From Okapia johnstoni (taxonomy: Eukaryota > Chordata > Mammalia > Artiodactyla > Giraffidae): a stretch of DNA of 64,000 bases. The DNA is taken from assembly GCA_024291935.2 (NCBI GenBank), contig CM044318.1, positions 82,222,001 through 82,286,000 on the forward strand, written 5' to 3'. A program made the position numbers and the translations under genes. A model generated the notes under the pieces. It made no database searches, had not been told where the DNA came from, and worked only from the letters and a program-made list of their open reading frames with translations. This document shows positions 51,201-58,164 of this stretch, piece by piece. Each line of letters begins with the position of its first letter. The first letter of the stretch is position 1.

Positions 51201-51579
51201 CTGGGTCCGGCAAGTCATCACCCAAGTACACGTGGGTCCCACGGCACAGAATCCGGCCTCCTTCCTGCAGGGGGATATTCGTTTCTATGGAAACGGCATT
51301 GGTACCAATGACTGGTCGGCTGGCACCTCCTTGACACTGGATTTTTCCACACTTAGCGTCTCTGGAAAGGCAAGAACAGACAGTCCTCAAAGAGGGAAAG
51401 TGTGGAAGCAGCCCTAAGTGATCTGGGAGGTTCAAAAGCATGGCATGGTCGGGACACTGACCCCCCGTACCTCATTGCACACTTGGCAAAGGAGCTCTTG
51501 GAATCTTTGCCGCAGTTGCCATAAGGGTCACCTGCGGAGTTGACTCTCTCAAAGCAGATCCCAGGGGCAGGTTTAGCAC
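9285..51579 (-). CDS. ADAM12: ADAM12, 3' part: cysteine-rich, EGF, transmembrane, cytoplasmic tail (nine exons)
   Basis: The span covers nine coding exons and the probable 3' UTR; coding ends at 14165. Introns have GT-AG borders and the exons join in one frame: 109, 199, 78, 109, 136, 109, 180, 131 and 52 nt, giving about 366 residues. Order: cysteine-rich end ([27 protein letters not shown]), EGF-like ([19 protein letters not shown]), transmembrane ([16 protein letters not shown]), then a proline-rich tail ([27 protein letters not shown]). From memory this matches human ADAM12-L, 909 residues. ADAM12 is a type I membrane sheddase (HB-EGF, IGFBP substrates). Its tail binds SH3 proteins (Src, Grb2, Tks5) and alpha-actinin, and its cysteine-rich region binds syndecans. 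Protease and disintegrin exons lie outside the window. Confidence 0.95.
9301..9306 (-). terminator. candidate polyadenylation signal AATAAA of ADAM12
   Basis: The + strand reads tttatt, which is AATAAA on the gene strand, 4.86 kb after the stop. It lies in an AT-rich stretch (ATTATATCC before it, TGGTATAC after it). Cleavage would fall near 9280-9290. Another AATAAA at 12375-12380 could give a shorter 3' UTR. Confidence 0.5.
11017..11040 (-). promoter_or_regulatory. pair of miR-29 seed matches in ADAM12 3' UTR
   Basis: TGGTGCT occurs on the gene strand at 11017-11023 and 11034-11040. The second is followed by A, making an 8-mer site. The spacing between starts is 17 nt. miR-29 is reported to repress human ADAM12-L. 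Confidence 0.5.
11798..11804 (-). promoter_or_regulatory. miR-200bc/429 seed match in ADAM12 3' UTR
   Basis: CAGTATT occurs on the gene strand. miR-200 family repression of human ADAM12-L has been reported. A single 7-mer in 4.9 kb could also be chance. Confidence 0.3.
12355..12369 (+). repeat. short (TG)n
   Basis: A run of about seven TG dinucleotides, inside the presumed ADAM12 3' UTR. Confidence 0.7.
13980..14004 (-). promoter_or_regulatory. second pair of miR-29 seed matches in ADAM12 3' UTR
   Basis: TGGTGCT occurs on the gene strand at 13980-13986 and 13998-14004, 18 nt apart and about 160-190 nt after the stop codon. Both are 7-mer sites. Confidence 0.5.
14165..14216 (-). CDS. ADAM12: ADAM12 last coding exon and stop
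   Basis: The exon starts after tcttcctgcag. Its first base completes AG/A (Arg), and 16 codons read [16 protein letters not shown], then TAA at 14165-14167. The human protein, as I recall it, ends PAPQYPHQVPRSTHTAYIK. The alignment is clear, but the stop here falls where human has Tyr. The remaining codons GCT AAG TGA (14156-14164) still resemble the old end. Confidence 0.88.
14986..15089 (-). mobile_element. Bov-tA SINE, internally deleted, inside L1
   Basis: It has both ends of the SINE but lacks about 100 bp in the middle (catggacgg runs straight into aacccgggtctc). It is flanked by the duplication ccaaagaag, which rejoins to the L1 consensus. Confidence 0.88.
15223..15371 (+). mobile_element. 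L1 3' tail nested in L1
   Basis: About 150 bp of another L1 subfamily's 3' UTR (ggtttaagaggaagggg to the attatcctccaattaaaaat end) is bracketed by aagtct at 15217-15222 and 15372-15377. Removing it restores the host L1 text. Confidence 0.75.
16108..16603 (+). mobile_element. L1 3' end
   Basis: It has the L1 text tgcagccacatggatggacc, a long purine tract (ggggagggaggagggggag) and tagcacagggaactgtat, ending cttcaataagataaaa. It is a separate insertion from the L1 just before it. Confidence 0.85.
16604..17957 (-). other. ADAM12 last intron, no recognised element
   Basis: This is single-copy-looking sequence up to the donor of the exon at 17958. There are no convincing frames. Confidence 0.5.
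17958..18088 (-). CDS. ADAM12: ADAM12 exon, cytoplasmic tail, proline-rich
   Basis: The exon is 131 nt, with acceptor tttattgcag and donor ATCAG/gttggt. It encodes [20 protein letters not shown], then [20 protein letters not shown], then API and a split Arg codon. [10 protein letters not shown] is a PxxP motif. It is separated from the previous exon by a 19.7 kb intron, the largest in the window. Confidence 0.94.
18336..18536 (+). mobile_element. Bov-tA SINE
   Basis: Full-length copy from tttagtcggtaaagaatctg to ggacataacttaacaac, with an A/C-rich tail. Confidence 0.92.
19040..19190 (+). repeat. MIR SINE fragment
   Basis: MIR-like text: ttctctgaacctcaatttct, then cattgttatgaggactacat. Confidence 0.5.
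19597..19795 (+). mobile_element. Bov-tA SINE
   Basis: Full copy from ccttgtggctcagctgg to ctttcactttcactttg. Confidence 0.93.
20090..20205 (+). repeat. possible MIR SINE fragment
   Basis: The 3' part resembles MIR: gttaagtgagagatgatc, then agcacagagcctggcacac. Confidence 0.4.
20265..20482 (+). mobile_element. L1 3' end, about 220 bp
   Basis: Typical ruminant L1 3' UTR: tactgtacagcacagggaac, then attcactttgctgtacagc, ending tactccaataaaaaaa. Confidence 0.85.
21511..21845 (+). mobile_element. CHR-2-type SINE
   Basis: The tRNA-derived head (cttctctggtggctcagtgg) is followed by the CHR-2 body (gggaagatcccgcatgcc, ctctagagcccaggagcc) and an A-rich end (aaacaaatacataaaa). Confidence 0.85.
22330..23110 (-). 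other. ADAM12 intron, GC-rich purine-biased stretch
   Basis: The stretch is A/G-rich on the + strand, which leaves long open frames on both strands (203 codons on the - strand, 22323-22934). I recognise no domain and no repeat family. The - frame is rich in Leu, Ser, Phe and Cys, as expected from reading pyrimidine-rich DNA. Confidence 0.4.
23165..23770 (+). mobile_element. BovB (RTE) LINE 3' end
   Basis: It encodes [15 protein letters not shown], then broken frames equivalent to the [10 protein letters not shown] and IEGRRRRG regions, and ends gactgaacaacaacaac. It is 5' truncated and carries stops. Confidence 0.92.
25759..26172 (+). mobile_element. BovB (RTE) LINE 3' end
   Basis: BovB 3' text from agagttggcccataaagaag to gactgaacaacaat. 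It encodes [20 protein letters not shown] and related residues with breaks. Confidence 0.92.
26240..27130 (+). mobile_element. old L1 fragment(s)
   Basis: Diverged L1 ORF2/3' text: cactaaatagcagatggatc, then gaaatactacacagccag. Boundaries are approximate. Confidence 0.5.
27447..27664 (-). mobile_element. Bov-tA SINE
   Basis: Reverse-oriented full copy: gcctgactctttgcagcccc to the tRNA head at ccacctgggaagcc. Confidence 0.93.
27665..28795 (-). other. ADAM12 intron, no recognised element
   Basis: I see no repeat family and no coding signal in this stretch. Confidence 0.4.
28800..29232 (+). mobile_element. ruminant L1 3' UTR
   Basis: L1 3' text from the tagaaagacggtcctgatga region through gttcaagagggaggggac to ttatccttcaattaaaaat with an A tail. 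It is the same subfamily as the nested tail at 15223. Confidence 0.8.
29640..29755 (+). repeat. MIR SINE fragment
   Basis: MIR-like 3' half: tttgaaatggggctattgg, then aaagcacttagcctgg. Confidence 0.45.
29770..31410 (-). other. ADAM12 intron, no recognised element
   Basis: This is single-copy-looking sequence before the solo LTR. Short frames only. Confidence 0.4.
31417..31933 (+). mobile_element. solo LTR of a class I (ERV1-type) endogenous retrovirus
   Basis: The 517-bp element begins TGAAGG and ends CTACAACA, flanked by a perfect 4-bp duplication TCAT (31413-31416 and 31934-31937); 4 bp is usual for ERV1. A TATA box (tatataagg) is at 31791 and AATAAA at 31863-31868, so U3, R and U5 order is readable. 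No internal retroviral genes are present; the state fits loss of the body by LTR-LTR recombination. It is antisense to ADAM12. Confidence 0.82.
31938..33360 (-). other. ADAM12 intron, no recognised element
   Basis: I see no repeat family and no coding signal in this stretch. Confidence 0.4.
33380..33720 (+). mobile_element. old L1 fragment
   Basis: A-rich L1 ORF2-like text (ctcaaatagagaaaaacagg region). It is diverged and the ends are uncertain. Confidence 0.4.
34119..34337 (+). mobile_element. Bov-tA SINE
   Basis: Full copy, gcttcccaggcggctcagtgg-type head to cacgacttagtggctaaac. It has a small internal duplication (ggagacacaggagatgcaag). Confidence 0.93.
35237..35434 (+). mobile_element. 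MER5A-type hAT-Charlie MITE inside L1
   Basis: It starts cagttttcaattaggagtg and ends tgaggctgagaaactctg, the ends of MER5A. The middle has gacatctggcaacg and tgctaaacattctatgat. It is ancient and non-autonomous. Confidence 0.75.
35839..36057 (-). mobile_element. Bov-tA SINE inside L1
   Basis: Reverse-oriented full copy. The flanks gaaggacattt and gaaggacgtta look like a decayed target duplication in the old L1. Confidence 0.92.
36297..36585 (+). mobile_element. BovB (RTE) LINE 3' end
   Basis: BovB 3' text, encoding [20 protein letters not shown] and later [13 protein letters not shown]. It ends with repeated gactgaactgaactgaa. It is strongly 5' truncated and little broken over 84 codons. 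Confidence 0.93.
37081..37272 (+). mobile_element. MER1-type hAT-Charlie MITE
   Basis: The terminal inverted repeats are caggggtccccaacctc and ggttggagactgttg. The flanks atatagat (37073-37080) and gtatagat (37273-37280) are an 8-bp target duplication with one mismatch. It has a MER1-like middle (gcctgatgatctgaggtg). Confidence 0.82.
37343..37592 (+). mobile_element. CHR-2-type SINE
   Basis: Head gtccagtggttaagaatctg, body accatgctctgcaacaagag, A-rich end accaaaaatacataaac. Confidence 0.8.
37610..37770 (-). repeat. MIR SINE fragment
   Basis: Reverse-oriented MIR-like text: taagcaacttgtccaagttc and agcagagcctggattcc. It ends close to the ADAM12 donor at 37809. Confidence 0.5.
37809..37988 (-). 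CDS. ADAM12: ADAM12 exon, cytoplasmic tail, proline-rich
   Basis: The exon is 180 nt (60 codons), phase 0, with acceptor gaccccgcag and donor CAG/gtgcgc. It reads [20 protein letters not shown], then [20 protein letters not shown], then [20 protein letters not shown]. Several PxxP cores ([19 protein letters not shown]) correspond to the SH3-binding clusters known in the human tail. Confidence 0.95.
38205..38330 (-). mobile_element. L1 3' end fragment
   Basis: Reverse complement of ruminant L1 3' text (tttattgagtatagctgctt). Confidence 0.5.
38672..39130 (-). mobile_element. old L1 fragment
   Basis: Reverse complement of old L1 3' sequence (ttttattgaggtttaattga to ctgttgattggtatttgggt). It is similar in kind to the fragment at 485-905. 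Confidence 0.65.
39583..40766 (+). repeat. 24-bp minisatellite (VNTR), about 49 copies
   Basis: A head-to-tail array with unit gtgacccttagaaatac plus cctcagt. Variation is mostly cct/ctt, gaaat/gacat and cagtg/caggg. A GGGAGTA-type variant unit occurs near 39607, 39707, 39777, 40137, 40307 and 40757, and so marks both ends. Most units are exactly 24 bp; one near 40320 lacks 3 bp. Since 24 is a multiple of three, frames stay open for up to 245 codons on either strand, giving period-8 peptides ([16 protein letters not shown]). It lies in an ADAM12 intron, 365 bp from the exon at 41131. Confidence 0.97.
41131..41239 (-). CDS. ADAM12: ADAM12 exon, cytoplasmic tail start
   Basis: The exon is 109 nt, with acceptor cccttgcag and donor AAG/gtgagt. 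After the split Arg codon it reads [18 protein letters not shown] then [26 protein letters not shown] is a proline-rich, basic SH3-ligand-like motif. The sequence around it is GC-rich. Confidence 0.92.
41830..41965 (-). CDS. ADAM12: ADAM12 exon, transmembrane segment
   Basis: The exon is 136 nt, with acceptor ttgtttcag and donor AG/gtaccc. It encodes (D)NQG then the hydrophobic span [20 protein letters not shown], a basic stop-transfer (LKRK) and [17 protein letters not shown]. It marks the long, membrane-anchored form. The cytosolic side begins at KRK. Confidence 0.95.
42322..42548 (-). mobile_element. Bov-tA SINE
   Basis: Reverse-oriented full copy beginning ttagtcgctcagtcgtgtct, with a T-rich interruption (ttttattttatttttttacc) near the tRNA head. 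Confidence 0.92.
42550..43360 (-). other. ADAM12 intron, no recognised element
   Basis: This is single-copy-looking sequence. A short-form exon might lie in this intron, but I could not identify one. Confidence 0.35.
43364..43562 (-). mobile_element. BovB (RTE) LINE fragment
   Basis: Reverse complement of the BovB 3' region: cattgagtcggtgatgccat, then cttcaatctttcccagcatc. Confidence 0.9.
44805..44945 (+). repeat. MIR SINE
   Basis: It has the MIR core: agctgtgtgactctgtgaaa, gttacttaacttctctgagc and ctcaggtctttggtatgtaa. Confidence 0.75.
45171..45378 (-). mobile_element. Bov-tA SINE
   Basis: Reverse-oriented full copy: cactcagtcatgtccgactc to agtgccagctgggaagcc. It ends 258 bp from the EGF-like exon. 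Confidence 0.93.
45636..45744 (-). CDS. ADAM12: ADAM12 exon, EGF-like domain
   Basis: The exon is 109 nt, with acceptor ccaaaag and donor G/gttagt. It encodes [20 protein letters not shown] then [16 protein letters not shown]. The CxCxxxWxPPFC pattern is the EGF-like signature of ADAMs. The first base of the next Asp codon is the last base of the exon. Reading on into the intron meets a stop after one further codon (GGT TAG). Confidence 0.94.
45745..48455 (-). other. ADAM12 intron, mostly unrecognised
   Basis: No SINE or LINE is seen. It has a run of 13 C at about 47328-47340 and an AT-rich, conserved-looking part at 47720-48420. No coding signal was found. Confidence 0.4.
48456..48533 (-). 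CDS. ADAM12: ADAM12 exon, cysteine-rich to EGF junction
   Basis: The exon is 78 nt (26 codons), phase 0 at both ends, with acceptor cttctgcag and donor GGG/gtaagt. It encodes [20 protein letters not shown] then QCHGRG. Five cysteines leave the cysteine-rich domain and begin the EGF-like module. It is too short to stand out as an open frame; it was found from the spacing of cysteines and the splice sites. Confidence 0.92.
48560..49122 (+). mobile_element. ruminant L1 3' end
   Basis: L1 text: tactactcagccatgaaaaag, tatcatatgatatcacttat, gcacagggaactcgactc, ending tactccaataaaaattaa. Confidence 0.88.
49130..51162 (-). other. ADAM12 intron, no recognised element
   Basis: This is single-copy-looking sequence free of SINEs and LINEs as far as I can see. 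Confidence 0.4.
51163..51361 (-). CDS. ADAM12: ADAM12 exon, cysteine-rich domain
   Basis: The exon is 199 nt, with acceptor cctttccag and donor AAA/gtaagc. It completes the split Arg codon, then reads [19 protein letters not shown] through [37 protein letters not shown] and ends TKCADGK. The GRILCRGTH and DPGLVxxGTKC patterns are characteristic of the ADAM cysteine-rich domain. The frame is open over all 66 codons. Confidence 0.95.
51471..51579 (-). CDS. ADAM12: ADAM12 exon, cysteine-rich domain
   Basis: The exon is 109 nt, with acceptor ctgtttcag and donor AG/gtacgg. It begins with the last two bases of a Gly codon and encodes [20 protein letters not shown] then [15 protein letters not shown], ending in split codon AG/A. 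Four cysteines are visible. It is the most 5' ADAM12 exon recognised in the window. Confidence 0.93.
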
Positions 51580-51642
51580 CTGAAACAGAAGCAAAGCAGC
51601 ACTCTCACCTCCTGCAAGCATTTGGGGCATTTTTCTTTGAAC

Positions 51643-51840
51643 AGCACTGGCGGTTCAGTTGGTAAAGGATCTGCCTGCAGAGCAGGAGACTCAGGTTTGA
51701 TCCCTGGGTTAGCAAGATCCCCTGGAGGAGGAAATGGCACCCCACTCCAGTATTCTTGCCTGGAAAATCCCATGGCTGGAGGAGCCTGGCAGGCTACAGT
51801 CCATGGGGTCACAAGGGTCGCACACGACTCAGAAGATGAA
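51643..51840 (+). mobile_element. Bov-tA SINE
   Basis: Full copy, ggcggttcagttggtaaagg to gggtcgcacacgactcag. It lies 63 bp upstream of the ADAM12 exon at 51579 in gene direction. Confidence 0.93.
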
Positions 51841-51849
51841 ACCACCGCC

Positions 51850-53060
51850 TGGCTTTCTAAGTGGAGATGTGTTCCCGTGTCCAGAGAAACCTCACCTGGC
51901 ATCTTGGCGAAGCCTGAGCCCATCTCAGCTCACAGCAGAGCTTGCGCTCCATCATTCCCTCTGCTGGAGGGCTGCTCTGCGGGCCCATGACACGTGCAAC
52001 CTCTCAGGAGGTGAGGTCTGGCTCTGGGACCAGACCCGACCCCACACCAAGGCGCTGACTGGCTGGCTGCGGGCAAGCAGAGAGGCTTGCTTTCTTGAAC
52101 AACTCCCACACAATTCTGGTGAAAAAAATGCAAGCGAAAGCAGGCTCCAAGGAATAATGATGACTAATGAGAAGAAGCAATGAGAGGGGCAGACCGAGAG
52201 AGCGAACGTGCAAGGCAGAGATCGCACGCCCCGTGTGCAGCCCCACAAAGCTCCCTATCGGAGGAAGCACTGGCTTCGATGAATGCCTATGTTTGTCAGG
52301 CAGAGACTGCCCTCAGAGGGCATGAAACATAAAACCTCCCAGTCCCTTCACACAGCAGGATGGTGCCCAGCAGAGGGGGATGAGGGAGCCAGAGGGCTCA
52401 GGAAATGGTCATTTTTAGCACATCTTCTGGCCAAGGAAAGTGAGAACATGTTCCTGGGGTTTGTGTTGCTAAAGCTTTGCAGGGCTCCCGAGTGCTATGC
52501 ATAGTGGTATCTGTTGAGGACTACGTGAGAAATTCAGGCAAATGTTCCCTGCTCTTCAGAGTAAGCTGTGCCCTGTGCTGGGTCCTGGGCCTGCCTTCCC
52601 TCCACGAGTGTCCTGTCTGGGACACTTCCTCTCACGTCTGCCAGGATGCCAACATCCCAGAGCCCAGGTATGCCTCCTGCCCTTCTCTGTACCCTGCTCT
52701 GGGGAGGCTCCATCGCCCTCCAAGATGACCATGTTGTGATGGGCAACGCTCCCCTTCTCCTAGGGATCAGATGGTGTTCTTATTACTAAAAAGTTCATCT
52801 TTCTTCAACCTGATTCCTCATTAGACACATTCAGCATCCCATTAAAACAAACAACAAACACACAGGCAGACAAATGAACAAAGCCCGTGTAGCAGCTGGG
52901 ACCAGTCATGGGTTCAGCGATTGATCTCTTCACTAAGCCGCCCCATCCCGGACCTCTCCTCCTCCCATTCTGTTTTCTACAATTAAAAAAACAAACCCAA
53001 AAACAACACACACTTAAGGGAGGTCTCCCAGAGTCCTCCCAGAAGGCATTTACCTAAACT
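51850..53060 (-). other. ADAM12 intron, no recognised element
   Basis: I searched this and the remaining sequence to the right for the next upstream ADAM12 exon and did not find it. Confidence 0.4.
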
Positions 53061-53065
53061 GGACA

Positions 53066-53272
53066 CAAACTGGTCACTCAGTCATGTCTGACTCTTTGCA
53101 CCGCACAGACTGTAGCCTGCTGGACTCCTCTCTCCATGGAATTTTCCAGACAAGAATACTGGATGGAGTGGGTAACCATTCCCTTCTCCAGGGGATCTTC
53201 CTGACCCAGGGGTTGAACCTAGGTCTCCTGCATTGTGGGCAGATTCTTTACCATCTGAGCCACTAGGGACAC
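53066..53272 (-). mobile_element. Bov-tA SINE
   Basis: Reverse-oriented full copy: tcactcagtcatgtctgact to catctgagccactaggga. Confidence 0.92.
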
Positions 53273-53281
53273 AATCTCTGC

Positions 53282-54420
53282 GCTAACCAGATTAAAAAAT
53301 GGGCAAAAGAACCGTTACGACCTTTCTTCAAAGTGGACATGCAAGTGGACAACAGGTATATCTCAACATCATTGCATATTAGGGAAATACAAATCAAAGC
53401 AATAAGCCGTCACCTCACGCCAATTATGGGGGCTATTATTAAAAAAAAAAGAGAACAAGTGTTAGTGAGGATGTGGAGAAATGGGAACCCTCATACACTG
53501 TTGGTGAGAATATACAGTCATTGCAAAAGACAGTATGGAGGTTCTTCAAAAAATTAAAAATAGAACTATCATATGATCATCAGTCCAACTTCTACGTAAA
53601 TATCCAAAGGAATTGAAATCAGGATCGCAAAGAGATACCTGAACTCTCCTGTTCACTGCAGCATTATTCACAGGAGCCAAGATACAGATACAACTCAAGT
53701 GTCCACTGACGGACGAATGGATAAAGAAAACGTGGTAAACATGTATACGTGCCTGCTCAGTCACTTCAGTCGTGTCTGATTCTGTATGACCCCATGGACG
53801 GGTAGCAACCTGTGTCTCCTGCATTGCAGTCAGATTCTTTACCGCTGAGCTACCGGGGAAACCCCAAATATGTATAAGTGAATACTATTCAGCCTATGCA
53901 GGAAGCTGCCATTTGTGACAATAATGGATGAACCTGGAGGACATTATGCTGAGGGAAATAAGTCAGATACAGGAAGACAAATACTACATGATCACAGAAT
54001 CTAAAAAAGTTGAACCCATAGAAGCAGAGGGTAGAAAGGTCACTGCCAGGGGCTGCAGCGAGCAGGCAAGAGGGAGGTACTATTAGTCCAAGGGTACAAA
54101 GTTTCAGTTACACAAAATGAATTCATTCTGGAGACTGACTGTACAGCATAGCTCCTACAGTTACCAATACTGTATTGTATATTTAAAAATTTTCTAAGAG
54201 GGTAAATCTTATCTGTTCAGTGTTCTCATCACATACACATATACACATAAAAGTAAATTAAGAGAGTGGGAGGAATAGTTTAGAGGTGATGGATATGTTT
54301 ACGGTAAGGACTGCGGGCATGATTTCAAAAGTGTATGCTTATCTCCGAACCCATCAAAGTGTACACACTAAATATGCACAGCTTTTTGTATGTCAGTCAT
54401 AGCTCCATAAAATGGTTTAA
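53282..54420 (+). mobile_element. L1 3' end interrupted by Bov-tA
   Basis: L1 ORF2 tail (gatgtggagaaatgggaacc; tgttcactgcagcattattc) resumes after the SINE (gaatactattcagcc). It continues through 3' text to a diverged end. Confidence 0.8.
53750..53866 (-). mobile_element. Bov-tA SINE, internally deleted, inside L1
   Basis: Both ends are present: gctcagtcacttcagtcgtg and ctgagctaccggggaaacccc. About 100 bp is missing in the middle. Flanks catgtata and tatgtata look like a target duplication. Confidence 0.88.
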
Positions 54421-54871
54421 AAAGTCTTTCTGTTCCCCACAGCGCATCCCTTTCATTCACAGTTTATTTTGATGCTGATCCATTCTGTTCTGTTGTGTTG
54501 CTGTCATGGGAAATCTCACCCAACAGTGAGTCTTCCAATTTTACTTTTTCTGTTTGCTCAGTGGGTGTGTATTCAGGCTCTCCACAACCTAATTACCCAT
54601 CCTGTTGCTTGTCAAAGGAAGCTTTTAAAAGTTCCTTTACCAGAATAAAAAAAGTAGAAGCAGGAAGTCACATCTTAGGAATAGTAGTTAAACACGTGAT
54701 AAATGTGGGCTTGTCTTTTCTTAAACCTGTGTTGTCAGTTGACCTCAATGAACCTCCTAAACCAGCAATGATTCACGAGACCCAGCGTGGATGCCCTTCT
54801 GGACTGTGAGATTCAAGATATGACCAAGAGATTAAGAGGTCAGGAGTACTCAACCAGAAGAAAGAATGAAG

Positions 54872-55305
54872 TCAAGCCCCTTGCAGCAACGTGGGTGGGC
54901 CTAGAGATGATCATACTAAATGAAGTCAGAAATAGAAAGGCAAATGCCATATGACACTTATGCATGACATCTAAAATATGCCACAAATGAACTTACCTAT
55001 GAAAGAGGAACAGACTCATAGGAATTGAGAGCAGACTTGTGATCGCCCAGAGGGAGAGGAGTGTGGTAGGGGGAGGGATGGATCGGGAGTTTGGGGTTAG
55101 CCGATGCCAACGATTACATATAGAGTGGATAAAAAACAGGTCCTACTCTACAGCACAGGGAACTGTATTCGATATCTTGTCATAAATCATGATGCAAAAG
55201 AAGATGAAAAGAATGTCAATATACGTATAATTGAATCACTTCGCTGTACAGCAGAAATTAACACAGCACTGTGAATCAACTATACTTCAATACGATAAAA
55301 AGGAA
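54872..55305 (+). mobile_element. ruminant L1 3' end
   Basis: L1 text: actaaatgaagtcagaaata, then tagcacagggaactgtattc, ending tatacttcaatacgataaaa. Confidence 0.85.
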
Positions 55306-55309
55306 GGTC

Positions 55310-56145
55310 AGTAAGTAAACCATTCTTTCTGATGACTGATCTTTTGGGAAAACTGTGTTTTATATTCACACATTCACGGGATCTAAGAAAAACAAAAACA
55401 AATGCTGATCAAGTCTTGATTTCTTTTGGAAGGCCTCTTCATGTCTGATTACTACAGTCAGTGGTTGTGCTGGAGTGCTGGAAGATCTAGGGCTTAACTG
55501 GTGTCAACCCTACAAACCAGGAGACCCTGGTCACATTGTGGGGAACTCCTGAGATGCTGTTCCATTTGTACACTGAGGACAAGGACATCACCTGTCCTGA
55601 AGCTTCAGTGAGACCCCCAGGCTCTCAGTAAGCCTGTTTCTAGTAAGGACAGCCACAAGTCATGGAGAAGGAGATGGCTCGACCGTGGACGTTAAGGATG
55701 GCAGAACACGTGAGGGGAGGAGAGTTCCTTGGAGCTGACCTCCTTTGCAACCCTCGCCACATTTGCAGTGTTGCAAAAAATAGTTCAGGATGGTGTCGGT
55801 AGGGGCTTCACGCCTGTTTCCTTCACAGAGGATCATCCCCAGAGTCTAGCGCATCACAGGAAGCCAGTGCATACTGTCGAATGATTAGGTGAGTAACTCC
55901 TGGACCCACCTTGGGAAATGAGAGGGAAGAAAGAGAATCTCCTCGATAGAAAATTTGGGAGGTTTTGTACATATTTTGCATGTTAAATAAAAGTATAGTC
56001 ACAGCTCAGTGAGAAATGGAATATTTCTTACCATGTCAGTAAACAAAGGATGTCACAGTCATCAGTAATGGCAGCCACCACTGATGGTGAGCTGGTAAGC
56101 CCTAAGGGCACTCAGGATGTGAAAATACAGGATGCTGGCCCCAGA
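55310..56145 (-). other. ADAM12 intron, no recognised element
   Basis: I see no repeat family and no coding signal in this stretch. Confidence 0.4.
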
Positions 56146-56148
56146 TAG

Positions 56149-56293
56149 TTCAGTTCAGTCGCTCAGTCATGTCTGACTCTGCGACCCCATGGACTGCGGC
56201 ACGCCAGGCCTCCCTGTCCATCACCAACTCCCAGAGCTTGTTCAAACTCATGTCCATTGAGTCGGTGATTCCATCCAACCATCTCATCCTCCC
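56149..56293 (-). mobile_element. BovB (RTE) LINE 3' tip
   Basis: Reverse complement of the last 145 bp of BovB: agttcagtcgctcagtcatg to catccaaccatctcatcctc. Confidence 0.9.
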
Positions 56294-56609
56294 CAGATAG
56301 CTGAGGTGCATATCCAAGGAATGATTTCAGTGAGCCCATCCTCTTACATCTTCCCATACATAGAAAAGCACGAAATCCCTCCACTCGAGATATCTGGCTT
56401 TCCTTTAATTAACAATAATCTTTTGATGCTCAGACTACCTGCCCTTGGTTGAAAAACTTCTGTATAACCTGGATGCCCCTCCTTACCTCCTCAGAGCAGT
56501 TTTCTCAGGGTTGAGATGCTGCCTCTCAGGCTTTAACGTCCTAAAAATTCCCAGTGAATAAAGCGTTATTCTCATAATAGGTTGTGAGTATTTTTTAAGT
56601 CGACATGAG

Positions 56610-56811
56610 GATGGCTCAGTGGTCAAGAATCTGCCTGCAATGCAAGGGATGCAGGAGATGCAGACTGGATCCCTGGGTCGGGAAGATCTTCCTGGAGAAG
56701 GAAATGGAAACCCACTCCAGTATTCTTGCCTGGGAAATCCCATGGACAGAGGAGCCTGGTGGGCTCCAGTCCGTGGAGTTGCAAAGAGTCAGACACGACT
56801 GAGCACAACAC
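56610..56811 (+). mobile_element. Bov-tA SINE
   Basis: Full copy, ggatggctcagtggtcaaga to cacgactgagcacaac, with a short internal duplication in the head. Confidence 0.92.
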
Positions 56812-57191
56812 AGGGATCTCAGCTTCCCTCTACCCAACTCTTCTCTTGTTTCAGTGAGTGGGATTCCTGCTGCCCTGAGTCCTGTGCTCTTTCTGGGCGC
56901 TGTCTCAGCCAGCCTGGGCTGGTCCTCCAGAAGCTCATATCAGCACACAGGTTGCTGCCTCATTTTGAATGAGGCAGCAGGAGACCTCAAGCAAAGACAC
57001 TTGAGTTTGATTTCCTTCCATTCCATTGAACCCTGGGAACACAGAGTATCTTCCCTGGAATTCCTTTCCTCGCCCTTAAACCAAGAGATACAGTTTAAAT
57101 GAATGGGGACACTTTGGATCCCTGAAGTGCCATTTGTTGGACACCCCACTGTCAGGTATTGTGCTGGAGATAGCAGGCAGTAGAAGCCATT

Positions 57192-57455
57192 CCTGGTCCG
57201 GGAAGATCCCGCATGTCACAGAACAACTAAGCCCATGACCACAACTGCTGAGCTTGAGCTCTAGAGCCCGGGGACCACAATTACTGAGCACATGTGCCAC
57301 CATACTGAAGCCCGTGTGCCCTGGAGCCCACGCTCTGCAACAAGAGAAGCCACCGCAATGAGAAGCCCAAGCACAGCAACTGGGAGTAGCCCCGCTCGCA
57401 GCAACTAGAGGAAAGCCTGCACAACAACGAACATCCAGCACAGCGAAAAATAAAG
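57192..57455 (+). mobile_element. CHR-2-type SINE, 5' truncated
   Basis: It begins at tggtccgggaagatcccgca, lacks the tRNA head, and ends cagcgaaaaataaagg. It is very close in sequence to the copy at 61210. Confidence 0.85.
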
Positions 57456-58164
57456 GAACAAAGCCGGGTGGGGTTTGACCTGTAAAATCTATTCCACTCT
57501 GGGATGAATTTGCCCAGTGGCTCCAACAATGCAGAGTTCTAAAGGTTAACTTTCTGGCTCTTGCAAGAAACCAGTAACTGTCCATTTCCAAGAGGTTTAC
57601 TCATTTCAGCTCTTCTCCAGAACTCAAGGGAGCAGGAGATGACATGACACATCTCGCTGTTGATGTATCGGCGGGGCATGTCATCCACGGGGCACAGCAA
57701 TGACACTGTCGGCCACCACGTGTCATAGGAAACTCAGTCTGGATGAGTAGTGGGTCATGATTTCATTGGCTACAGACATCTGGGGATAGAGCCATCTCCC
57801 TGTGAAGTCAGAGACCAGAATGCACACCTGACCCTTTGTCATGTACTCCAGTTTTTCATCTGGAGGATTAAGGGCAAGGACACTCTGATGGGTAATTCGT
57901 GGTCAAACTCAATGGACAAGATCTTTTGCACGTCCATCCTCAAGCCCTTCGGGATTGAAAACGTTCATCAACTTTCATCTCATCAATACTCTGAAACTGC
58001 TGCTGTTTCAATGGAGGGGGGGAGGTGAGTGACAGAGGTCAGAGGAGGGTGGGGCAGAACCCTGTTTACCATGCTGGTTCCATCCAGTTGACTAACACTT
58101 CTTACCCTGAAGTCTCCACGTTGGGATGAGAAGTCTCGCCTGAGAAACACGGATGTTTAAAGAC

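Noticed and set aside
57076..57591. 171-codon minus frame; similar frame at 61310-61585
   Set aside because: Both are the reverse strand of CHR-2 SINEs and recur wherever the element does.
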